Assembly: GCA_024635885.1 (NCBI GenBank) | Contig: JAGXIA010000022.1 | Coordinates: forward strand, 1-20,903 | Direction of reading: 5' to 3' | Source of the DNA: Helicobacteraceae bacterium | GTDB taxonomy: Bacteria > Campylobacterota > Campylobacteria > Campylobacterales > Sulfurimonadaceae | Length of the DNA stretch: 20,903 nucleotides | In this document: positions 15,607 through 20,903 of the stretch, piece after piece | Layout: each line of letters starts with the position of its first letter | Numbering within the stretch: the first letter of the stretch is position 1 | Made by a program: the position numbers and the translations under genes | The notes under the pieces: generated by a model | Database searches by the model: none | What the model saw: only the letters and a program-made list of their open reading frames with translations | Told to the model about the DNA's origin: nothing

Positions 15607-17304
15607 TTATATATTGCTTATAATTCTATTTCGTCCAGACTCTTTTGCCTTATACAGGTTGTCATCAGCCTCTTTATATATATTTTCTGCAGTGGTTTCT
15701 TTGTCTACATTTTTACAGACTAAACCCATTGATCCTGTAACAAACTTTGATGCAGAATTGTTGATATGTGGAATTTCAAGTGCTTCTATGGCTTTTAAAA
15801 GATTGTTGGCAAATTTTATTGTCTCTTGGTTGTTCTGTTCTGAGAAAATCATCCCAAACTCTTCACCACCCAATCTAAAAGCAAAATCACCTGCACGTTT
15901 TGAGAAATTATTTAAAACATCACCTAACTTTTCAAGTACCTTATCTCCTGCTTGATGTCCATAGGTATCATTATACTGCTTGAAATGATCGATATCTATC
16001 ATTAAAAAAGTGATGTTATTCGAGTCTCTTTTCGCACGTTGAAGTTCCTGATTAAGCACTTCATTAAAATAACGTCGGTTGTACAGAGATGTTAACTCAT
16101 CCCTGATGGAGAGTTCTTCAATTCTTTTTTTATCTGTAACATCCTGCCTAATAGCGGTGTAGCCAACTTTAGTATTATTTTCATCATATATAGGATAAAT
16201 AGCTGTGTTCACCCAATAATAAGAGCCATCTTTAGCTCTGTTCTTTAATACGCCTTTCCAGTCTTTATTAGAAGTAATGCTCTGCCATAAATCTATGTAA
16301 AACTCTCGATTCATGTCAGGATGTCGAATTATTCTATGATTTTTACCTAAAAGTTCTTTTTTTGTATATCCGGATATTTGACAAAATGCTTCAGATACAT
16401 AGATTATATTACCCTTTAAATCAGTAGAGGATGTGATAATGTTTTTATCTACAAGCTCAACATAATCTCTAATCACTTTTTCATCTCTTTTTTTCTGTGA
16501 GATATCTTCTGCTATACCCATGTATCCTATGATTTCATCAGAATTATTTTTAAGAGCACTAATAGAAAGATTCACAATAATTGTTTTTTTGTCTTTAGTT
16601 ATATATTTCCACTCATAAGTATTATCTAGTCCAAGTCTACTTTTTACAAACAAGGTATCAAAACCTATTTTAATGTCCTCGCCCAATTCTTGAGAAAATT
16701 CATTAGCCCTTTGTTCAATCTCAGTCATGTCATGAAAAATTGATGCTGATTTTTGATTCACTAACTCATTCGAACTATAGCCAAGCATCAGTTCTGCCTC
16801 TTTATTGAATAGTGTAATAGTTCCCTTTGTATCGGTTGTAATAATGGAGAGAGGTGAGTAGTCTAGAACAGATTGTAAAAAGTTTTTATTTATAGATAAC
16901 TCACTAAAAGCATTAGACAAAGCCTTGTTTAGTTTATAGAATTGTAGATGATTATTAACTCTGACTAAAAGTTCTTCTTTCGCAAAAGGCTTAGAAATAT
17001 AATCGACAGCTCCTTCTTTAAAACCTCTGACTATACTTTGAGAGTCATTTTTAGCTGTTAAAAATATAAATGGTATACTAGCTGTATCCTTATTATGTTT
17101 TAGCTTATAAGCGACTTCATAGCCGTCCATCACAGGCATCACAATATCGAGCAAGACAAGATCAATATTCTCAGAATTTGCAATCTCCAAGGCAGTTATA
17201 CCATCTGTTGCTACTAATATATTATATTTTTCACTTAGTATCTCAAACAGTACAGATATGTTTACACTTTCATCATCTACTATAAGTATATTTTGTTTTT
17301 TCAT
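15607..17304 (-). CDS. response regulator diguanylate cyclase (REC-PAS-PAS-GGDEF)
   Basis: 565 residues from ATG 17304. The reading frame stays open upstream to 17370, but that part lies inside the kinase gene; ATG 17304 follows GGTGGA by 5 bases and leads directly into REC strand 1 (MKKQNILIVDDES). Domains: REC (1-120; phospho-acceptor Asp53 in VLLDIVMP, Lys105 in ISKPFA), PAS1 (about 140-275), PAS2 (about 283-395) and GGDEF (about 400-562). The cyclase active site GGEEF is at 479-483, and an intact product-inhibition site RAGD (470-473) lies five residues before it. PAS2 contains IIRHPDMN and WKGVLKNRAKDGSYYWV, like the flavin-binding PAS of Aer/CetB. It should make c-di-GMP from two GTP. 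It starts one base after the kinase stop, so both form one operon. Confidence 0.95.
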   Translation of the reverse strand: MKKQNILIVDDESVNISVLFEILSEKYNILVATDGITALEIANSENIDLVLLDIVMPVMDGYEVAYKLKHNKDTASIPFIFLTAKNDSQSIVRGFKEGAVDYISKPFAKEELLVRVNNHLQFYKLNKALSNAFSELSINKNFLQSVLDYSPLSIITTDTKGTITLFNKEAELMLGYSSNELVNQKSASIFHDMTEIEQRANEFSQELGEDIKIGFDTLFVKSRLGLDNTYEWKYITKDKKTIIVNLSISALKNNSDEIIGYMGIAEDISQKKRDEKVIRDYVELVDKNIITSSTDLKGNIIYVSEAFCQISGYTKKELLGKNHRIIRHPDMNREFYIDLWQSITSNKDWKGVLKNRAKDGSYYWVNTAIYPIYDENNTKVGYTAIRQDVTDKKRIEELSIRDELTSLYNRRYFNEVLNQELQRAKRDSNNITFLMIDIDHFKQYNDTYGHQAGDKVLEKLGDVLNNFSKRAGDFAFRLGGEEFGMIFSEQNNQETIKFANNLLKAIEALEIPHINNSASKFVTGSMGLVCKNVDKETTAENIYKEADDNLYKAKESGRNRIISNI

Positions 17305-17305
17305 C

Positions 17306-20300
17306 TTAATCCACCAGTAATTTATATATATCGTTAAGCATGTTAGCAGCATCTTTATATTTATATGCAAGAAGCTGAGCAGTTAATTCTTTTATAGTAC
17401 TCATTTGTACATGCACAGAAAGCATCTTTTCTAACAACTCAATTCTCTCTTGAGATATCGCTCTAAAGTGTTTTATATCTTCTTGTATCTCCCTTAGATA
17501 ATCTAGCACATCGTCTTTTTTATATTCATCGCTTGCAACATTATCTTGAAGCAGTTTTAGTTGAGACTTTAGATTTTCAACTGTTACACTCACTTCTTTT
17601 ATAAGTTCTGGAATAAGATTTTTTTTAACTTGAATATCTATGGTCTTATGTATTTCATCTGAAATTTTAAATATCTTTTTAAGCGAGATATTTCCACTAA
17701 CCCCTTTTAAAGAATGAATAGATCTATTGAATTCATCTGTCCCTATTTTAGATATATCAAATATTTTCTCTGCATCTTTATAATCTTCACAAAATTTTGA
17801 AATAAGTTGTTTAATTATTTTTGGTTTATCACCAATTCTATTTTTGAGCTCTTGTGAGTCTACTCCATAAAACTCAGTTGAGTAATCATCAATATTTTCC
17901 TTATTCTCTTTCAGTTTTAAGTCTTGTGGGTAAGATTTTTTTGATTTTATATATTTAAGCAGTGTAGCAACGAGTTCATCATGATCAATTGGTTTTGCCA
18001 AATGAGCAGACATTTGAGCTTCAGCTGCTTTTAGTACATCTTCTTTCATAACAGCAGCACTTAGTGCGACTATCGGTATATTAGCATTAATCTTTTTAAT
18101 ACGTCTACTAGCTTCAAACCCATCCATAATAGGCATTTGAAGGTCCATTAATATTAGGTCATACTCTTTTCCTGCTTCTATCATTTCAACTGCTTCTTTA
18201 CCATTATTTGCTATGTCTACATGCAGATCTAACTCTTCTAAGACACCTACTGCTACTATCTGATTTATTTTATTATCCTCTACCAGCAGTATTCGCGAGC
18301 CTATCAGTGAAGTAGTGTCCAGTGCGTTTCTTTGCTCTTTTGCATGTCTTATATTTTGAAATTCTATAGAGTTTTCTTTGTCCTCAAATTTTCCAAATGT
18401 AGCTGTGAAAATAAACTCACTTCCTTCACCTAATCTGCTCTGCACCCAAATATCACCACTCATAAGCTTTACTAACTGTTTAGAGATAGCAAGCCCTAAG
18501 CCGCTTCCGCCATATTTTCGAGTTATAGAGTTGTCTGCTTGGCTAAATTCTAAAAAAAGATTTTCTTGAACTTTTTGACTCATTCCCATGCCACTATCTT
18601 TTATAATGAATTTCAGCTTTTTATAGTGTTTATCTTCTTTTAAAAGTTCAACACTCACATCAATATTGCCTTCATCTGTAAATTTAATAGCATTTCCTAT
18701 TATATTTGTTAATATCTGCGTTAAACGCAGAGGATCTCCTATAAGTGTTAATCTCTTATTAATTCTTATATTGAAAGATAAGCCTTTTATATTTGCCTGA
18801 TGTTCAAACAAATCTTTTACATTACTTATTACGCTGTCGAGTTCAAATACAGTATTTTCCAAATTTAATTTACCAGCTTCTATTTTGGAATAATCTAAGA
18901 TGTCATTAATAACATGCAAAAGTGCTTTTGAGGATGTTTTAGATTTATTTAAATAGTCTCTTTGTTGTTCAGTCAAATTACTTTTAAGCACCAAGTCTAT
19001 TAAACCCAATATTCCATTCAAAGGTGTTCTTATCTCATGACTCATATTTGCTAAAAAGTCTGATTTTGCTTTATTTGCCTTTTCAGCTCCTTCTTTGGCT
19101 TTAATAAGGTCATTTTCTAACTCTTTACTGTGAGTGATGTCTTCTACAATTACCACATAGTTAGATACTTGTTCATCATTTTGAACAATTGGAGATGCAA
19201 TAATAGATTCAGTATACTCAGTTGCATTTTTACGTTTATTTATAAATTCACCATACCAATTTTCCCCTTGATTAAGTACTTTAAACATCTCTTCATATAC
19301 TGTTATAGGTATTTTATCTGATTTTAAACGACAAGGATTTTTACCAAGGACTTCAAGTTTTGTATACCCTGTAATTCTTGTAAAAGAAGCATTGGTATAC
19401 TCAATTTCATTATTTAAGTTTGTAATAAAAATACCATTAGGACTTTGCTCCACAACCTGTGAAAGTTTACGTAGCTCATTTGCTTGGGACTGGAGTAGAT
19501 GTCTACTCTTTATAAGCGTTAAAATAATATAGAGTAAAACAAAATAAACTGCCAACCAAAACAAAGTCAACAATAGTGGATATTGATTGTCTTTAGAATT
19601 ATCAAATTCGGGTGTGCTTGAGAATTTGATATACCATGAGTGATTACTAACAGTGAGTATTTTTTTTGTATGGTATTTTGCAACATACGAAGATGGGACA
19701 AAAGAGCGGTACATAAGACTTTCCTCTGTCATATCGCTACTGTCATAGATTTCAAAATTAGAGATTGATTTTTTGGATCCTATCGTATTCATAAGATCAT
19801 TCATTCTAAATGCAGCGTAAACAAACCCTACTAATGCTTTTCTACGCTCTTGGATTGTGTCGATTTTAGACTCTCTTTTATAGAGTGGCAAGTATATTAA
19901 CATACCGGCTTGTACGTCAGAATCAATCTCCTGAACCAGTGTGACTTTTTTCGAAATAGTTGCATGCCCACTATCTCTTGCTTTTTGCATGGCTGCTCGG
20001 CGAGTAGACTCTGAATACATGTCATAGCCAATAGCTTGTATATTACGTTTATCCATTGGCTCAAGATAGAGAATAGTGCTGTACTGTTTTCGTGTTCCTA
20101 CTGGTTTAAGAGAAAATGATGAAAACCCGTCATTGCGCATTTTTTGCTCAATAGCAGTGATTTCATCAGACTTAAGCATAAGTGAAAAGCCAAGTCCCTG
20201 AATCCCGGGATATCTTTGTTTGATATTCATGGTTTCTATAAAATAGAACCAATCCTCGCGAGTAACATTGTCACTTGCATGAAACAATCCAATTCCACTG

Positions 20301-20524
20301 CGTATAACATTCTCGTAGCGTGACATATGTCTGTCAATATTGTCAATTTTTTCTAGAACAGCTATTTCAAATTCTTCTTTAGCTAAATTTTCATAATAAT
20401 GCTTTGTGCCAATCCAAAGGAGAGATGAAAATATTAATGATAAAACTATAATAGATAAAACGCTTGTCTTGGAATAAGTAAAATATTTTTGCAGGGGTGT
20501 GGATAAATTGAAATTTTCAAACAA
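17306..20524 (-). CDS. CHASE-domain hybrid sensor histidine kinase (PAS-HisKA-HATPase-REC-Hpt)
   Basis: Numbering is from TTG 20533 (1075 residues). Domains: TM1 (25-42), extracytoplasmic CHASE domain (about 70-290; YPGIQGLGFS, LVGFVYAAFRM), TM2 (about 318-340), PAS (355-470), HisKA with His499 in SHEIRTPLNG, HATPase_c (N-box Asn610/Asn614, DSGMGM 647-652, GGSGLGLAI 675-683), REC (Asp797, Lys847) and Hpt (His940 in SIHSLKGVSGN). About 90 helical residues follow. All phosphorelay residues are present. Start codon: TTG 20533 abuts the AAAAGG site (20539-20534), too close, whereas TTG 20524 lies 9 bases from it and is preferred. The CHASE fold usually senses small ligands; which ligand is unknown. 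First gene of an operon with the REC-PAS-PAS-GGDEF cyclase. Confidence 0.95.
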   Translation of the reverse strand: MFENFNLSTPLQKYFTYSKTSVLSIIVLSLIFSSLLWIGTKHYYENLAKEEFEIAVLEKIDNIDRHMSRYENVIRSGIGLFHASDNVTREDWFYFIETMNIKQRYPGIQGLGFSLMLKSDEITAIEQKMRNDGFSSFSLKPVGTRKQYSTILYLEPMDKRNIQAIGYDMYSESTRRAAMQKARDSGHATISKKVTLVQEIDSDVQAGMLIYLPLYKRESKIDTIQERRKALVGFVYAAFRMNDLMNTIGSKKSISNFEIYDSSDMTEESLMYRSFVPSSYVAKYHTKKILTVSNHSWYIKFSSTPEFDNSKDNQYPLLLTLFWLAVYFVLLYIILTLIKSRHLLQSQANELRKLSQVVEQSPNGIFITNLNNEIEYTNASFTRITGYTKLEVLGKNPCRLKSDKIPITVYEEMFKVLNQGENWYGEFINKRKNATEYTESIIASPIVQNDEQVSNYVVIVEDITHSKELENDLIKAKEGAEKANKAKSDFLANMSHEIRTPLNGILGLIDLVLKSNLTEQQRDYLNKSKTSSKALLHVINDILDYSKIEAGKLNLENTVFELDSVISNVKDLFEHQANIKGLSFNIRINKRLTLIGDPLRLTQILTNIIGNAIKFTDEGNIDVSVELLKEDKHYKKLKFIIKDSGMGMSQKVQENLFLEFSQADNSITRKYGGSGLGLAISKQLVKLMSGDIWVQSRLGEGSEFIFTATFGKFEDKENSIEFQNIRHAKEQRNALDTTSLIGSRILLVEDNKINQIVAVGVLEELDLHVDIANNGKEAVEMIEAGKEYDLILMDLQMPIMDGFEASRRIKKINANIPIVALSAAVMKEDVLKAAEAQMSAHLAKPIDHDELVATLLKYIKSKKSYPQDLKLKENKENIDDYSTEFYGVDSQELKNRIGDKPKIIKQLISKFCEDYKDAEKIFDISKIGTDEFNRSIHSLKGVSGNISLKKIFKISDEIHKTIDIQVKKNLIPELIKEVSVTVENLKSQLKLLQDNVASDEYKKDDVLDYLREIQEDIKHFRAISQERIELLEKMLSVHVQMSTIKELTAQLLAYKYKDAANMLNDIYKLLVD

Positions 20525-20558
20525 GAGGTTCAACCTTTTAAATTCATTTATTCAGGTT

Positions 20559-20573
20559 TCTACAAAAAGTAGA
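20559..20573. repeat. small inverted repeat in the kinase leader
   Basis: TCTAC-AAAAA-GTAGA, 5-bp arms and a 5-base loop, lies in the predicted 5' untranslated region of the kinase mRNA. The stem is short and AT-rich, so it is weak as an RNA structure. Confidence 0.3.
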
Positions 20574-20606
20574 TGTATTTAAATTTTCAGTAAAGTTATA
20601 AAAACT

Positions 20607-20612
20607 ATTATA
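20607..20612 (-). promoter_or_regulatory. -10 box (TATAAT) for the kinase-cyclase operon
   Basis: On the minus strand TTGATATAATAG carries a perfect TATAAT at 20612-20607. Transcription would start near 20600, leaving a leader of about 75 bases before TTG 20524. Confidence 0.6.
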
Positions 20613-20631
20613 TCAATTAATTTCAAGAAAT

Positions 20632-20649
20632 TGCTTAATCTATTAAGCA
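20632..20649. promoter_or_regulatory. 18-bp palindrome at the -35 region of the kinase promoter, candidate operator
   Basis: TGCTTAATCTATTAAGCA has perfect 8-bp arms (TGCTTAAT/ATTAAGCA) around CT. On the minus strand it begins 19 bases upstream of the TATAAT box, so it covers the -35 region. A dimeric regulator could bind here. No T-run follows on either strand, arguing against a terminator. Confidence 0.45.
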
Positions 20650-20741
20650 GGAAGGGAGATTATAAAGTTGATACTGTTAATAAGTTACTCTATAAGGTAT
20701 TCTATTGTTTAACTTAATACGCACACATACAGAGTTTGAGC

Positions 20742-20747
20742 TATAAT
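20742..20747 (+). promoter_or_regulatory. -10 box (TATAAT) for the pseudouridine synthase gene
   Basis: TTGAGCTATAATAAAC has a perfect TATAAT 40 bases before the ATG at 20788. The leader ends in AAGTGG, 5 bases before the ATG, a modest ribosome binding site. Confidence 0.6.
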
Positions 20748-20787
20748 AAACTATTTAAATAATAAGATTTTTCAAAAAGTGGTATAA

Positions 20788-20903
20788 ATGCAAAACAGCT
20801 ATAAAAGAGTAGATGCTCATCTTTCAAGTCTAGGATATTGCTCAAGAAGTGAAGCAAAAAAATTTCTAAAAATGTTTCGAGTTTCTGTCAATGGAGTGAG
20901 AGT
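20788..20903 (+). CDS. RsuA/RluB-type pseudouridine synthase, N-terminal fragment
   Basis: Partial at the right edge; 38 codons are visible. The product begins MQNSYKRVDAHLSSLGYC and continues SRSEAKKFLKMFRVSVNGV, the S4 RNA-binding domain that opens RsuA-family enzymes (compare R-L-D-K-x-L-x-x-x-G-x-x-SR-x-x-A-x-x-x-I-x-x-x-RV-x-V-N-G). The catalytic domain is beyond the window, so whether it modifies 16S or 23S rRNA cannot be decided, and another S4-domain protein remains possible. The ATG at 20788 has its own -10 box and is divergent from the kinase operon. Confidence 0.75.
   Translation, partial: MQNSYKRVDAHLSSLGYCSRSEAKKFLKMFRVSVNGVR

Noticed and set aside
17305..17370. 22-residue N-terminal extension of the diguanylate cyclase
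   Set aside because: It overlaps the kinase C-terminus, is not part of any REC domain, and ATG 17304 has a good GGTGGA site and starts at REC strand 1.
19320..19345. Cys in GKNPCRL of the kinase PAS as a LOV photosensor
   Set aside because: The LOV consensus G-x-N-C-R-F-L-Q is not met: an extra Pro displaces the Cys and the FLQ part is missing.
20669..20713. 14-codon TTG reading frame after an AAGGGAG sequence in the kinase/pseudouridine synthase spacer
   Set aside because: Too short, hydrophobic low-information product, no promoter placed for it and no sign of conservation available.

Overview
The window is a compact, AT-rich chromosomal segment of a Campylobacterota (epsilonproteobacterial) bacterium, most like Sulfurimonas or a close relative. 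The signs are TATAAT -10 boxes without clear -35 boxes, AAGGA-type ribosome binding sites, TTG starts, short intergenic gaps, and blocks known from this phylum: panB-ruvB-AI-2E family transporter, waaC-htrB, and cheY-prmA-ftsH-Psd-like. I see no mobile element, rRNA, tRNA or CRISPR array. The genus is an inference; the phylum is well supported.

Layout. 1-476 (minus): an Hpt-domain protein followed immediately by the 5' end of trpA, which starts with TTG and runs off the left edge. 567-3457 (plus): panB, ruvB and an AI-2E family transporter, tightly spaced. 3448-5339 (minus): waaC and htrB, which build the lipid A-inner core of the outer membrane; the waaC promoter is so close to its ATG that the mRNA looks leaderless. 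5493-8274 (plus): an unknown membrane-anchored coiled-coil protein, a Cache/PDC membrane protein resembling Campylobacter PglG, then hisH and hisA. 8342-12173 (plus): cheY (TTG start), prmA, ftsH and a phosphatidylserine decarboxylase-like protein that seems to lack its catalytic residues. 12196-14538 (minus): a 780-residue single-span TPR protein, possibly the flagellar motor scaffold PflB. 14634-15473 (plus): a hexose-6-phosphate mutarotase-like protein. 15607-20524 (minus): a two-gene signalling operon, a CHASE-type hybrid histidine kinase ending in an Hpt domain and a REC-PAS-PAS-GGDEF diguanylate cyclase. 20788-end (plus): the S4-domain start of an RsuA-type pseudouridine synthase.

How the genes work together. 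The panB, hisH/hisA and trpA genes are biosynthetic housekeeping. The waaC/htrB pair and possibly the Psd-like protein concern the envelope. CheY, the stand-alone Hpt protein, the kinase/cyclase operon and the possible PflB homologue all bear on motility and its control. The kinase carries every module of a His-Asp-His relay, so its neighbouring REC-cyclase is the obvious last acceptor, giving an external signal to c-di-GMP path. The second PAS of the cyclase has Aer-like flavin-site residues, suggesting a redox or oxygen input as well.

Non-genic signals worth attention are a 13-base word (TGGCATGTGGAAA) found four times on the two strands, and an 18-bp palindrome at the -35 region of the kinase operon. 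No gene-free stretch exceeds 300 bases; the longest is about 260 bases (20525-20787) and holds the divergent promoters of the kinase and the pseudouridine synthase.
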